The notes: generated by a model from the letters alone, not told the origin. A stretch of 64,000 nucleotides of DNA from Myxococcus stipitatus (GCF_038561935.1 NZ_CP102770.1:2046001-2110000), one strand, 5' to 3'. Positions 43,208-52,875 are shown, counted from the first letter of the stretch. Numbers and translations are program-made.

Positions 43208-46200
43208 ATGCGGGGCTCCATCCTTCTTGTCGCCGTGGTGCTTGCCGCATGGGGGTGCGGAGAGAAATCCCGGGAGGAGACACCTCCACCGAAAAACGTC
43301 CCCCCGTCCGCGCACGAGGACGTCGTGACGACCCTGGAGGACTTTCCCCTGGTGATTCTGGGCACCTCGCTCGTCTCCAACGATGTCGACGCGGACGGAG
43401 ATCCGCTGCGGGTCGATTCCGTCGGCGCGGCGACCCATGGCCGCGTGACGCTGCTGCCCGATGGCTCCATCGTCTTCACCCCCGAGGCGGACTTCTCCGG
43501 GACCGCGACGTTCGAGTACCTGGTGGGGGATGGGCGCCTGACCGATACCGGGAGGGTGACCGTCAGGGTCGACCCGGTGCCGGATGCCCCCATCGCGGTC
43601 GCCGATACCTTGTCGACGCCCGAGGACTCCGTGCTGGTCATCCAGGACGCCACGCTCCTCGCCAACGACACGGATGCCGACGGCGATGCCCTGAGCGTGG
43701 TGTCCGTCCACGGGCCCACGCGAGGCTTCCTGGAGCGGGCCGACGGCCGCACCACCTTCACCCCCGACGCGAACTTCTTCGGGACGGTGACGTTCGAGTA
43801 CCTGGTCAGCGACGGGATTCGCAACGGCATTGCGACAGTGACTGTCGTGGTCCAGCCCGTGAACGATGCCCCCGTCGCGGCGGAGGATGCCGTGAGCATG
43901 GAGGAGGATGTCGTGCGGGTCATCCCGACGACCACGCTCCTCGCCAACGACACCGATGTCGAGGGTGACACGCTCTCGGTGACAGGTGTCGGCTCGACGA
44001 CCCATGGCTCCGTGACGTTGGCTGGCGGCAACGTCACCTTCACCCCGGACGAGAACTACTTCGGGGAGGCGAGCTTCGCGTACACGGTCAGCGACGGGGA
44101 CCGCACCAGCACCACGCGGGTGGCGCTCACGGTCAACTCCGTGAGTGACACGCCCGTTGCCGTCGCGGACGTCGCGTACACGAAGAAGAACACCGGGATG
44201 TTCATTCGCAGAGAGGCTCTCACCGCGAACGACCTCAATGTGGACGGGGGGGCGCTGGTGGTCAGCGCCGTGCGCAACGCGACCCATTGCCGCGTGAAGA
44301 TCGACGGGGGCGACATCGACTTCACCCCAGAGGCGAACTTCACCGGCCAGGCGACCTTCGAGTACACCCTGCGGAACTGGACCGGCGGCACGAGCACCGC
44401 GGTGGTGACCGTCATCGTGAGCGAGCCCCCTGTCGCCGTCGACGATGCCGCGAGCACGGACGAGGACACCGTGCTGGTCATTCCGTCCGCCACGCTCCTC
44501 GCCAATGACACCGATGCCGATGGCGATGACCTCTTCGTGGAGTCCGTCCTCCCGGCCACCCATGGCCGCGTCGCGCTGGCCGGCGGCAACGTCACCTTCA
44601 CCCCGGAGGAGAACTACTTCGGGCCGGCGACGTTCCAATACCAGGTCAGCGACGGGCGCTACACCCACGCCGCGACGGTGACTGTCACCGTCCGCCCGGT
44701 GAATGACGCGCCCAGGGGCAACGCGGATTCAGCGGTCGCCAGCAGGGACGTCGAGCTGCGCATCCCGGTGTCGACGCTCCTCTTCAATGACCGCGACCAG
44801 GAGGGGGATTCGATGACGGTGAGCCAGGTGGCGAATGCCCACAACGGCACAGTGGTGCTCGACGGTCTCCACGTGCGGTTCACTCCGGCGCCCGGCTTCG
44901 TGGGCACCGCGAGCTTCGAGTACCACGTGTCGGACGTCCACGGTGCGACCGGGATGGGCTCCGTCTCCGTGCGGGTCCGTGACTACGCCTTGCAGTCGGT
45001 CTCCGCCGGGGGGCGGCACACCTGCGCGCTCTTCGCGGATGGACGCGTGAAGTGCTGGGGGGAGAACAGCGAGGGGCAGCTCGGACTCGAGGACACGCGT
45101 GACAGAGGCAACAGCGACAATCAAATGGGCAGCCTCCTCCCCTTCGTCCACCTTGGTGCGGGGCAGCGCGTGAAGGCGCTGAGCCCCGGTGGGCACTTCT
45201 CCTGTGCGCTGTTCGAGAGTGGCGGGGTCAAGTGCTGGGGGGACAACGCGTATGGACAGCTCGGGCTCGGAGACGAGTCGCGGCGCGGAGATGCTCCAGG
45301 GGAGATGGGGGATTCGCTGCCTTGGGTGGACCTCGGCACGGGGCGGACCGCGAAGACACTCGTCAGCGGCCCGGACCACGCGTGCGCCATCCTCGACAAT
45401 GGCGAGGTGAAGTGCTGGGGCGCCAACTTCCTGGGCCGGCTCGGGCTCGGCGACATGGAGGACCGAGGCGATGGTCCGGGGGAGATGGGCGATGCGCTGC
45501 CCTCCGTGAGCCTCGGCACGGGGCGGACCGCGAAGGCGCTCGTCGCGGGGGTGGCCCATACGTGCGCGCTCCTGGATGACGACTCCGTCAAGTGCTGGGG
45601 GGACAACCAGTTTGGCCAGCTCGGGCTCGGACACAGGTCGCGCCACGGAGATGCTCCGGGGGGGATGGGGGACGCGCTGCCCTCCGTGAGCCTCGGCACG
45701 GGGCGGACCGCGAAGGCACTCGCCGCCCGTGGACGCTCCACGTGTGCGCTCCTCGATGACGGCTCCATCAAGTGCTGGGGTCTCAACATGTCTGGGCAGC
45801 TCGGGCTGGGTGAGCAGTCGAACCGCGGAGATGCACCAGGGGAGATGGGGGACGGACTGCCTTCCGTCCAAATGGGGACGGGGCGGACCGCGCTGGCGGT
45901 CACCGCCGGGGAGAACTCCGTCTGCGCGCTCCTGGATGACGGCTCCGTCAAGTGCTGGGGTGGCAACACCTGGGGCCAGCTGGGGCTCGGCCATACGATT
46001 CCTCAGGGACTCGTGCCGAGCCAGATGGGCGACGGACTGCCTCCGGTCAGCCTGGGGGCGGGCCATACTGTGACGGCCCTCGTGGTAGGCGAGTCTCATG
46101 TGTGCGCCACGTTCGACGAAGGCAGCCTCAAGTGCTGGGGCCCCAACTACTTTGGCCAGCTCGGGCTTGGCGACAGGGAGCCCCGGGGAGACAACCCGGG

Positions 46201-46237
46201 GGAGATGGGCGAGGCCCTCCCCCTCGTTGATCTCTAG
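43208..46237 (+). CDS. Surface lipoprotein with six cadherin-like repeats and seven RCC1 blades
   Basis: 1009 residues from the ATG at 43208 (CGGAG upstream; a GTG at 43166 would add 14 residues). Lipobox AAWGC. Residues about 45-590 hold six tandem Ig/cadherin-like modules of 90-odd residues, each with a calcium-type loop such as ANDTDADGDAL, plus FTPEANF and FEYLVSDG repeats. From about 610 follow seven RCC1 repeats, each with a C-A-x-x-x-x-x-x-x-VKCWGxNxxGQLGL core, enough for one seven-bladed propeller. Probably anchored outside the outer membrane and used for adhesion or binding. Fourth cadherin-like repeat is the most diverged (ANDLNVDGG). Confidence 0.93.
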   Translation: MRGSILLVAVVLAAWGCGEKSREETPPPKNVPPSAHEDVVTTLEDFPLVILGTSLVSNDVDADGDPLRVDSVGAATHGRVTLLPDGSIVFTPEADFSGTATFEYLVGDGRLTDTGRVTVRVDPVPDAPIAVADTLSTPEDSVLVIQDATLLANDTDADGDALSVVSVHGPTRGFLERADGRTTFTPDANFFGTVTFEYLVSDGIRNGIATVTVVVQPVNDAPVAAEDAVSMEEDVVRVIPTTTLLANDTDVEGDTLSVTGVGSTTHGSVTLAGGNVTFTPDENYFGEASFAYTVSDGDRTSTTRVALTVNSVSDTPVAVADVAYTKKNTGMFIRREALTANDLNVDGGALVVSAVRNATHCRVKIDGGDIDFTPEANFTGQATFEYTLRNWTGGTSTAVVTVIVSEPPVAVDDAASTDEDTVLVIPSATLLANDTDADGDDLFVESVLPATHGRVALAGGNVTFTPEENYFGPATFQYQVSDGRYTHAATVTVTVRPVNDAPRGNADSAVASRDVELRIPVSTLLFNDRDQEGDSMTVSQVANAHNGTVVLDGLHVRFTPAPGFVGTASFEYHVSDVHGATGMGSVSVRVRDYALQSVSAGGRHTCALFADGRVKCWGENSEGQLGLEDTRDRGNSDNQMGSLLPFVHLGAGQRVKALSPGGHFSCALFESGGVKCWGDNAYGQLGLGDESRRGDAPGEMGDSLPWVDLGTGRTAKTLVSGPDHACAILDNGEVKCWGANFLGRLGLGDMEDRGDGPGEMGDALPSVSLGTGRTAKALVAGVAHTCALLDDDSVKCWGDNQFGQLGLGHRSRHGDAPGGMGDALPSVSLGTGRTAKALAARGRSTCALLDDGSIKCWGLNMSGQLGLGEQSNRGDAPGEMGDGLPSVQMGTGRTALAVTAGENSVCALLDDGSVKCWGGNTWGQLGLGHTIPQGLVPSQMGDGLPPVSLGAGHTVTALVVGESHVCATFDEGSLKCWGPNYFGQLGLGDREPRGDNPGEMGEALPLVDL

Positions 46238-46247
46238 AACGGGTGGG

Positions 46248-46275
46248 CGGAGCCGGCCTCGAAACGCCGGCTCCG
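46248..46275. terminator. Hairpin between convergent genes
   Basis: CGGAGCCGGC and GCCGGCTCCG are perfect complements (10 bp) around CTCGAAAC. It lies between the RCC1 lipoprotein and the convergent hydrolase at 46289. No strong T run on either side. Confidence 0.6.
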
Positions 46276-46288
46276 TCACCCCGAGGAC

Positions 46289-47302
46289 CTAGCGCTCCGC
46301 ACGCTTCTTCGTCGGATGACGGGCGAGGAAGTCACGGATGAGCTCGGCCATCTGCGCTCCATGCGTCTCGAGCGCGAAGTGGCCTGTGTCCAGCATGTGG
46401 ACCTCCGCCTTCGGGTTGTCACGCAGGTAGGGGGCCGCACCCGCCGCGACGAAGATTTCGTCGTTCTTGCCCCACATCACGAGCGTCGGCGGGCGGTGGT
46501 TGCGGAAGTACTCCTGCCACTGCGGATACAGGGGCGGGTTGGTGCGGTAGTCGTAGAAGAGGTCCAGTTGGATGTCGGCGTTGCCCGGCCGGTCCAGCAG
46601 GGCCTGGTCGTGCGTCCACGCATCAGGGCTCACCAGCGACGTGTCGGGCACGCCGTTCGTGTACTGCCACTTCGTGGCCTTCGAGGACGTCAGCCAGCGC
46701 AGCGCCTCGCGGTTCGCCGGAGTGGGCTCGCGCCAGTAGGTCTTGATGGGGTCCCAGAACCCCGCGAGGCCCTCGTCGTAGGCGTTGCCGTTCTGGACAA
46801 TCAGCGCGGTGACCCGCTCCGGGTGCCGGGTCGCGACGCGGAAGCCGACGGGCGCGCCGTAGTCCATGACGTAGAGCGCGTACCGCTGCACGCCCAGCTG
46901 CTCGGTCAGCTTCTCCACGAGGGTGGCGTAGCGGTCGAACGTGTAGTCGAAGGTTCCCCGCTGCGGGGCCGCGCTCTGCCCGAAGCCCGGGTAGTCCGGC
47001 GCGATGACGCGGTACCGGTCCGCGAGCGCGGGGATGAGGTTGCGGAACATGTGGCTGGACGTGGGGAAGCCGTGGAGCAGCAGCAGCGCGGGGGCGTCCT
47101 TGGGGCCCGCCTCCCGGTAGAAGACCTCCACTCCGTCGATGGCCGTGGTGCGGTAGCGCACCTGGACGTCCGCGCGCCGCTTTTCGGCGGTGGGCGCGGT
47201 GGGCGCGGCCTGAGCGGAGGAGAGAGACGCCAGGGAGAGGGCGGCCGCGGTCAGCAGGCCGAAGGTACGACGCGTCGGAAGAACGTTCTGCGAGGAAGAC
47301 AT
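46289..47302 (-). CDS. Tat-exported alpha/beta hydrolase with an Asp nucleophile (epoxide hydrolase/dehalogenase type)
   Basis: 337 residues from MSSSQNV (GGAG six bases upstream). Twin-arginine signal [34 protein letters not shown] is the oxyanion loop; [13 protein letters not shown] carries the nucleophile as Asp, as in epoxide hydrolases and haloalkane dehalogenases; acid in WGKNDEIF; histidine in DTGHFALE. Divergent from a TetR regulator, with two inverted repeats between them, so TetR control is likely. Confidence 0.92.
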   Translation of the reverse strand: MSSSQNVLPTRRTFGLLTAAALSLASLSSAQAAPTAPTAEKRRADVQVRYRTTAIDGVEVFYREAGPKDAPALLLLHGFPTSSHMFRNLIPALADRYRVIAPDYPGFGQSAAPQRGTFDYTFDRYATLVEKLTEQLGVQRYALYVMDYGAPVGFRVATRHPERVTALIVQNGNAYDEGLAGFWDPIKTYWREPTPANREALRWLTSSKATKWQYTNGVPDTSLVSPDAWTHDQALLDRPGNADIQLDLFYDYRTNPPLYPQWQEYFRNHRPPTLVMWGKNDEIFVAAGAAPYLRDNPKAEVHMLDTGHFALETHGAQMAELIRDFLARHPTKKRAER

Positions 47303-47329
47303 GGTCAACTCCGGGGTGAAGCTCATTGG

Positions 47330-47343
47330 ACCGAGCGTTCGGT
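47330..47343. promoter_or_regulatory. Inverted repeat upstream of the hydrolase (TetR site candidate)
   Basis: ACCGA/TCGGT with a 4-base spacer; the bases that follow (TCGGTACA) match half of the second repeat at 47420, read on the other strand. Located 28 bases before the hydrolase start. Confidence 0.5.
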
Positions 47344-47419
47344 ACATAAAGACCCCGAATTTCCACCGCAACACTCGTTGGAGAATGTCCCTTGAGCGCC
47401 GGGTGTTGGGACGTTAGTT

Positions 47420-47435
47420 TGTACCGAAAGGTACA
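47420..47435. promoter_or_regulatory. Inverted repeat upstream of tetR (operator candidate)
   Basis: TGTACCGAAAGGTACA: perfect 6-base arms with GAAA between, ending 12 bases before the TetR start. TetR proteins usually bind such sites next to their own gene and the divergent target. Shares CGGTACA/TGTACCG with the repeat at 47330. Confidence 0.6.
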
Positions 47436-47447
47436 GAGAGGTCACCC

Positions 47448-48026
47448 ATGCCAGCTCCACTCATGTCCCGTGAGGAGATTGTCGCGCGGCTGCTCGAAAT
47501 CTTCCGCGAGCGCGGCTACGACGGCACGAGCCTGACGGATGTGTCGGCCGCCACCAGCCTCGGCAAGTCGAGCCTCTACCACCACTTCCCGGGCGGAAAG
47601 CAGGACATGGGGGTGGCGGTGCTCGAGGAGGCGGGGGCCTGGCTCGAGCGCGAAATCGTGGGCGCACTGAGCGCGGAGCGTCCCCCCCTCCGTCGCCTCG
47701 ACGCCATGTTCGCGGCCGTGCGCTCCTTCTATGGCGGAGGCAGTCGGCCCTGCATCCTGGGGGCGCTCGTGACGGGGAGCGCACGCAAGGTGTTCCTGCC
47801 CGAGCTGACCCAGGCCTTCCGGCGGTGGATGCAGGCGCTCACCGACATGCTGACGGAGGCCGGCGTCGGCGCGGCCACCGCGCGAGAGCTCGCCGAGGAC
47901 CTCGTGGTTTCGGTGCAGGGCGCGCTCATCGTCTCGCGCGGCACCGATGACGCGGACGTCTTCGGGGACACGCTGCGGCGCCAGCATGCGCGTCTGAAGG
48001 CCGCGCTGGACGCCGCGCAGCGCTGA
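47448..48026 (+). CDS. TetR-family transcriptional regulator
   Basis: 192 residues. HTH at residues 22-50 (YDGTSLTDVSAATSLGKSSL) followed by YHHFPGGKQDMGVAVL, the typical TetR join. The ligand part has FYGGGSRPCILGALVTG, a YcdC/TetR_C_33-like segment. Divergent from the Tat hydrolase gene, with the operator candidates between; the neighbour is its probable target. Confidence 0.92.
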   Translation: MPAPLMSREEIVARLLEIFRERGYDGTSLTDVSAATSLGKSSLYHHFPGGKQDMGVAVLEEAGAWLEREIVGALSAERPPLRRLDAMFAAVRSFYGGGSRPCILGALVTGSARKVFLPELTQAFRRWMQALTDMLTEAGVGAATARELAEDLVVSVQGALIVSRGTDDADVFGDTLRRQHARLKAALDAAQR

Positions 48027-48104
48027 GGGGGCCCCAAGGCCGCTGCGGGAGGTATCCTGGCGGCGCCGTCCCCAGGGCCCGATGACTCATCGAGAGGACA
48101 CATC

Positions 48105-49121
48105 ATGGAACTCCGACGCCTCTCCGCGCCCGCCTGGTCGGCGTTCAAGTCCTGGCTGCTCAAGTTGAAGGGCGTTCCCGTCGCCCACCTCCGGCTCCTG
48201 ACGGGCGGCTGTCCGGCGGAGGAGCTGCCCGCGCTCGCGAAGGAGCTCCGGCGCGTGCGGGCCGACTTCCAGAAGCGCCCCAACGAAGTCTCCGCTCCCG
48301 CGGACGAGCGCCTCCGGGCGGACTACGCGGCGCTCGGGGTGCCCTGGTCCGCATGGGGAGAGGTGGCGCGCGAGGTCCAGCGCGACTTGAAGCGCCAGCG
48401 GTACGCGCGCTGGACGGGCGTGGATGCACTCGAGTTCCCCGAGGGGCCTTCCACCGTGGACCTGGTGACGCTCGTGCTGTTCGGTGGTGTGGAGCAGGCA
48501 CGTCCCCATCTGCTGCGCCGCGCGTCGCTCGCCGCGGGCTCGCTGGAGGCGCTGTGGTGCCGCTGGCTCGCAGGGGAGGCCCTCGAACCGGAGACGCTGC
48601 GCTCGTTCGCGGGGGCGCCCGAGCGACTCGCCGAGCCTCTCTACTCTCCCGGCCTCGAGGAGGTGCTGCCGCTGTTCTTCGTCGAGCCCGACATCACCCG
48701 TGCCGGGCGCGCGCTCGAGGTCGCCTCGGCACAGCGGGAACCGACGTGGGGGGACTTCCTGCGCGCCCTGCTCGGCCTGTGGCGCGGGGACACCTCGGTG
48801 GAGGAGGTGGGGGCGCGCTTCGAGCGTGGCGTCGCGGCCATTCCACCCTCCGCTGTCACCCAGCTGCTCGCGCCCGCCTATCTGTATGGCCGATACCTCG
48901 AGGCGCTTCCGCCGCATGTCCTGCTGGAGCGGATGGGGTCGTGTCTCGAGCGCATCGACGCGCCCGCCCGGGTTGCCGATGTCCAGCCCGTCATGGAGGT
49001 CCTCGTGGCTCTCGAGGCCCTGACGGCGATGGGGTTGGGGCTCCGCGTGGAGCAGTCACCTGGGGATGTCCTCCTCTCCGCCCAGGCGCCGGAGACCGGG
49101 GGCTCGGACGAGTTCCTGTAG
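48105..49121 (+). CDS. Conserved helical protein of unknown function
   Basis: 338 residues, no signal peptide. Mostly helical and rich in Leu/Arg/Glu; recurring LERxGSCLERI and LARRxxL-type helices without catalytic motifs. The start ATG follows GAGAGGACAC. It does not form an obvious operon with TetR 78 bp upstream or the GST 44 bp downstream, though both gaps are small. Confidence 0.65.
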   Translation: MELRRLSAPAWSAFKSWLLKLKGVPVAHLRLLTGGCPAEELPALAKELRRVRADFQKRPNEVSAPADERLRADYAALGVPWSAWGEVAREVQRDLKRQRYARWTGVDALEFPEGPSTVDLVTLVLFGGVEQARPHLLRRASLAAGSLEALWCRWLAGEALEPETLRSFAGAPERLAEPLYSPGLEEVLPLFFVEPDITRAGRALEVASAQREPTWGDFLRALLGLWRGDTSVEEVGARFERGVAAIPPSAVTQLLAPAYLYGRYLEALPPHVLLERMGSCLERIDAPARVADVQPVMEVLVALEALTAMGLGLRVEQSPGDVLLSAQAPETGGSDEFL

Positions 49122-49165
49122 CGCCGTCACAGCGGAGCGTGCATCGCGCGCTCGAGGAGCAGGTC

Positions 49166-49819
49166 ATGACCATCACCATCACCGCCTTTGAACGCTCGCC
49201 GGACCGCGGCAGAGGCCTGGCTCGGGACATGCGGGTGCGCTGGGCGCTGGAGGAGGTGGGCCAGCCCTACGAAGTCCGCCTGCTGTCGTTCGAGGCGATG
49301 AAGGAGCCCGCGCACAAGGCGCTGCATCCGTTCGGTCAGATACCGACCTACGAGGAGGGCGAGCTCACCCTGTTCGAGTCGGGTGCCATCGTCTTCCGCA
49401 TCGCGGAGCGCCATGCCGGCCTGCTGCCGGACGATGCGAATGGTCGCGCGCGCGTGGTCGCGTGGATGTTCGCGTCGCTCAACACGGTCGAGCCGCCCAT
49501 CTTCGACCGCAGCCTGGTGACGATTCTCGAGCGCGACCAGCCTTGGTACGAGCATCGCCTGCGCGCGCTGGACACCCTCATCCGGAAGCGGCTGGAGGAC
49601 CTGTCCGCGCGCCTCGGTGACGCCGAGTGGCTCGACGGTGCCTTCAGCGCGGCCGACATCCTCATGGTGACGGTGCTGCGCAGGATTCAGGGCGTGGGCA
49701 TTCTCGAGGCGCATCCGAACCTCGTCGCCTATGTCGCGCGCGCCGAAGCACGGCCCGCCTACCAGCGCGCGTTCGCCGCGCAGCTCGCGGTGTTCAACGC
49801 CGCCTCATCGACCTCGTGA
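49166..49819 (+). CDS. Glutathione S-transferase
   Basis: 217 residues from the ATG at 49166 (GAGGAGCAGG upstream). Thioredoxin-like N-domain with PFGQIPTYEEGELTLFESGAIVF (cis-Pro and the ES glutathione contact), then the helical C-domain with FSAADILMVTVLRRI, the N-capping/hydrophobic staple seen in GSTs. Paralogue of the next gene, with 55 bases between. Confidence 0.9.
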   Translation: MTITITAFERSPDRGRGLARDMRVRWALEEVGQPYEVRLLSFEAMKEPAHKALHPFGQIPTYEEGELTLFESGAIVFRIAERHAGLLPDDANGRARVVAWMFASLNTVEPPIFDRSLVTILERDQPWYEHRLRALDTLIRKRLEDLSARLGDAEWLDGAFSAADILMVTVLRRIQGVGILEAHPNLVAYVARAEARPAYQRAFAAQLAVFNAASSTS

Positions 49820-49874
49820 CGGTGCGCGGTGCGCTTCCCTCGACGGAACGGGGGGGAGCGCCAATACTGCTGGC

Positions 49875-50537
49875 ATGCTCACGCTCTACGGCTTTGGCCG
49901 CGTCAATTCGAAGGTGGTGGGGTTCACTCGTGACTTGCGTGTCCTGTGGGCGCTGGAGGAGCTCGGGCTGCCCTATCAGGTGCACGGGGTGGATCACCCC
50001 TCGGGAGAGCTGAGGGGAGATGCGTTCCTGCGGATGAATCCCTTCGCCCAGGTGCCGGTGCTCGACGACAACGGCTTCGTGCTCACCGAGTCGGCGGCGA
50101 TCCTCCTGTACCTCGCGGAGAAGACGGGCCGGCTGATTCCGTCGGAACTTGAAGGCCGCGCGCAGGTGACCCGCTGGTGTTTCGCCGCGCTCAGCAGCGT
50201 CGAGCTCCCGCTGTCCCAATTGCTGATGGTGGACCTGCTCGGGGCCTCGGACCCCACCGGGGCGCAGCGGCGGCCGGGGCTGGTCAAGTATTCCGAGCGT
50301 GTGCTGGGCGCGCTGGAGGACTGGCTGGGGAGCCGCGCCTATCTCGTCGGCGAGGCGTTCACCGTCGCGGACATCCTGATGGCCACGGTGCTGCGCGAGG
50401 TGCGCAACGCGGGCGTGCTGGAAGGGTTCCCGAAGGTCTCCGCCTATCGCGTGCGCTGTGAGTCGCGGCCCGCCTGGCAGCGGACGCTGGACGCCTATGA
50501 GCAGCGTCTCGGGGTCCCCGCGGGGAGCACTCGCTGA
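49875..50537 (+). CDS. Glutathione S-transferase
   Basis: 220 residues from ATG at 49875. N-domain: VLWALEELGLPYQVHGVD and FAQVPVLDDNGFVLTESAAI, with the cis-Pro and ES contact; C-domain: FTVADILMATVLREV. Tandem partner of the GST upstream. Both probably act on electrophiles, unknown substrates. Confidence 0.92.
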   Translation: MLTLYGFGRVNSKVVGFTRDLRVLWALEELGLPYQVHGVDHPSGELRGDAFLRMNPFAQVPVLDDNGFVLTESAAILLYLAEKTGRLIPSELEGRAQVTRWCFAALSSVELPLSQLLMVDLLGASDPTGAQRRPGLVKYSERVLGALEDWLGSRAYLVGEAFTVADILMATVLREVRNAGVLEGFPKVSAYRVRCESRPAWQRTLDAYEQRLGVPAGSTR

Positions 50538-50542
50538 CGAGG

Positions 50543-51496
50543 TCAGGTGCTCGTGCGCGTGGGGGAGGGCCCTGCTCCACGCGCGGGAGTCCGCTTCGCG
50601 AGCCGCGTCTCGAGGCCGTCGAGCCAGACGCGCAGGCCCTGCTCGAACAGCTCGTCGAAGTCCAGGTCGAAGCCCGTGTGCAGCTCGGTGAGCACCTTCG
50701 CGAAGTGAGGGAAGCGCCCCGACGTCGCGACCTGGAGGAAGAGGGACTGGGATTGCCGCATGAACTCCTCGTCGTTCATGCCTGTCTGTGCGATGGCGTC
50801 GGCCTCGGACTCGAGGTTGACCGCGATGCCCTGGACGAAGGTGTGGAGCAGGATGTGGACGTGCATCCGCTCCCGCGCCGGGAGCCGCGCCTCCTGGAGC
50901 GCACGCATCACCCAGTCCGCGAAGGCGAGCGCCCCCGGCTGCGGTTGAGGCCGCGTGAGATTCACCACGCGCGCGAGCCACGGGTGGCGCTTGAAGACCC
51001 GCCACTCCAGCCGGGCCGCCAGCTCCAGCTGTGCGCGCCAACCCGGCGGCGGCTCCCGTGGCAGCTTCTCATCCGCGAACGCCGCCTCCGCCATCATCAC
51101 GAGCAGCACCTCCTTGCTGGCGACGTACCGGTAGAGCGACATCACCGGCATGCCCAGCTTCGACGCGACACCGCGAATCGACAGCGCGGGCAGGCCTTCG
51201 TCATCCGCCATGGCGATGGCCGCGCGCACGATTCGCTCGCGCGTGGAGTCCGCCGAGGCGCGCGTCGCACCGGGCCGTGAGGCGCCCCCCGCGACGACGG
51301 TGCCCACTCGCGGCAGGGCCTTCACCACCCCCTCTTGCGCGAGCACCCTCAGGGCATGCGACGCCGTCGCGAGCGCGACCTTCCACTGCTTCGCGAGCTC
51401 CCGGGTGGACGGCAGCCGGTCTCCGGGCTGGAGCGCTCCGGTGTGGAGCTGCCGCTTCACGTCTTCGACGATGCGCTGATAGGGGGCTGTTCCCAT
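50543..51496 (-). CDS. GntR-TetR fusion transcriptional regulator
   Basis: 317 residues from the ATG at 51496. Residues 3-70 are a GntR winged helix (YQRIVEDVKRQLHTGALQPG, then STRELAKQWKVALATASHAL). From 90 on is a TetR domain: STRERIVRAAIAMADDEG, an HTH LPALSIRGVASKLGMPVM and SLYRYVASKEVLL, then a TetR_C_1-type ligand region. Two DNA-binding heads in one chain. A perfect palindrome lies six bases upstream of its start. Divergent from the FAD monooxygenase at 51628. Confidence 0.92.
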   Translation of the reverse strand: MGTAPYQRIVEDVKRQLHTGALQPGDRLPSTRELAKQWKVALATASHALRVLAQEGVVKALPRVGTVVAGGASRPGATRASADSTRERIVRAAIAMADDEGLPALSIRGVASKLGMPVMSLYRYVASKEVLLVMMAEAAFADEKLPREPPPGWRAQLELAARLEWRVFKRHPWLARVVNLTRPQPQPGALAFADWVMRALQEARLPARERMHVHILLHTFVQGIAVNLESEADAIAQTGMNDEEFMRQSQSLFLQVATSGRFPHFAKVLTELHTGFDLDFDELFEQGLRVWLDGLETRLAKRTPARGAGPSPTRTST

Positions 51497-51501
51497 GCGA
51501 A

Positions 51502-51515
51502 CTGTACTAGTACAG
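51502..51515. promoter_or_regulatory. Perfect palindrome upstream of the GntR-TetR gene
   Basis: CTGTACTAGTACAG, a 14-base perfect palindrome, sits 5 bases before the regulator start and 112 bases before the monooxygenase start. TetR-type half-sites of the form GTACT/AGTAC are common; this is a likely autoregulatory operator that may also control the divergent gene. Confidence 0.7.
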
Positions 51516-51627
51516 CTCGCGGGGCCTTGGCACGCGCAGGCGCGTGTTTCCGCCTGAGCTAGGACACACGGCAACATCGCGGGGGGCTGCATTGCGACGG
51601 TCGATGCATGCGTGCACCGTACGCATC

Positions 51628-52875
51628 ATGACTCGACCCCACGTCCTCGTCGTTGGAGCAGGAATCGCAGGCCCGTCACTCGCTGGATGGCTCACGAGCC
51701 AGGGGTGGCGAGTCACCCTCGTCGAGCGCGCCCGCTCGCTGCGCACCGGGGGACAGGCCGTGGACTTCCGAGGCCCCGTGCACCGGACGGTGCTCGAGCG
51801 CATGGGGTTGTGGGAAGCGATTCACGAGCGGCGGACGCGGTCGGGGACGCAGTCGCTCGTCGATGCCTCGGGCCGGAGCCTGGTGGAGCTGCCCGCGCTG
51901 ATGATGAGCGGCGACGTCGAGCTTCATCGGGGAGACCTCTGCCAGCTGCTCTTCGAGCGCACGCGAGTGCGGGTGGAGTACCGCTTCGCGGATGCACCCA
52001 CCGCGCTGCGTGAGACCGCGGAGGGCGTGGACGTGGAGTTCGAGCGACATGCGCCCCAGCGCTTCGACCTGGTCGTGGGCGCGGATGGGCTTCGGTCGAC
52101 GGTGCGCTCGCTCCTCTTCGGCGAGGGCCCCGAGTGCCTGCGACACCATGGCTACCGCGTCGTGGGCTGCACGCTGCCGAACACGCTGGGGCTGCGGCGG
52201 CGCGGGGTCATCTACAGCGAGCCGGGGCGTGGGGTGAGTGTCACCAGCGCCCAGGACGAGGCGCTGGCCCGCGCGCTGTTTGTCTTCACAGGCGGGCCTC
52301 TCGGTCCGCATGAGCGCTCCCCGGCCTCGGCGCGCGACGCGGTCTCGGCGGTCTTCGCGGGCGCGGGGTGGAAGACGCGGCAGCTCGTGGAGGGGCTGCG
52401 TGAGGCGGAGGACGTCTACTTCGATGCCATCGGCTCCGTCCGGCTCGCGCGGTACTCGCGGGGCCGCGTGGTGTTGCTCGGAGACGCGGCCTGGGGTGGC
52501 ACGCTCGGAGGGCAGGGGACACCTCTCGCGATGGTGGGGGCGTATGTGCTCGCGGGCGAGTTGCTCGCGAGCCCGGGCTCACATCAGGAGGCCTTCTCCC
52601 GCTTCGAGGCGCGGATGCGACCGTATGCGACACCGGCACAGGAGGGCGCGAAACATGTGGGCGGCTTCTTCGCCCCGCGCACGCGGCCCGGACTTTTCCT
52701 GAGGAATCAGCTCTATCGGGTGCTCACCTCGAAGCCGCTCGAGCGCGTCTTCGTGAAGCTCGTCACGCAGGCGGCCCATGCGTTCGAGCTCCCCGACTAT
52801 GGTGGCGCCTTCTCTTTGCCTCGGCACAGCCTGGACGGAGCCCTCCAGAATGATCCTCCGCGAAGTCACGGATGA
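51628..52875 (+). CDS. FAD-dependent monooxygenase (PHBH fold)
   Basis: 415 residues. FAD loop HVLVVGAGIAGPSLAGWL, then DG motif FDLVVGADGLRSTVRSLLF and GD motif RVVLLGDAAWGGTLGGQG. This is the small TetX/PgaE-like size without the thioredoxin-like C-domain. The ATG at 51604 is an alternative. Divergent from the GntR-TetR gene; its end overlaps the GNAT start by 26 bases. Confidence 0.93.
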   Translation: MTRPHVLVVGAGIAGPSLAGWLTSQGWRVTLVERARSLRTGGQAVDFRGPVHRTVLERMGLWEAIHERRTRSGTQSLVDASGRSLVELPALMMSGDVELHRGDLCQLLFERTRVRVEYRFADAPTALRETAEGVDVEFERHAPQRFDLVVGADGLRSTVRSLLFGEGPECLRHHGYRVVGCTLPNTLGLRRRGVIYSEPGRGVSVTSAQDEALARALFVFTGGPLGPHERSPASARDAVSAVFAGAGWKTRQLVEGLREAEDVYFDAIGSVRLARYSRGRVVLLGDAAWGGTLGGQGTPLAMVGAYVLAGELLASPGSHQEAFSRFEARMRPYATPAQEGAKHVGGFFAPRTRPGLFLRNQLYRVLTSKPLERVFVKLVTQAAHAFELPDYGGAFSLPRHSLDGALQNDPPRSHG

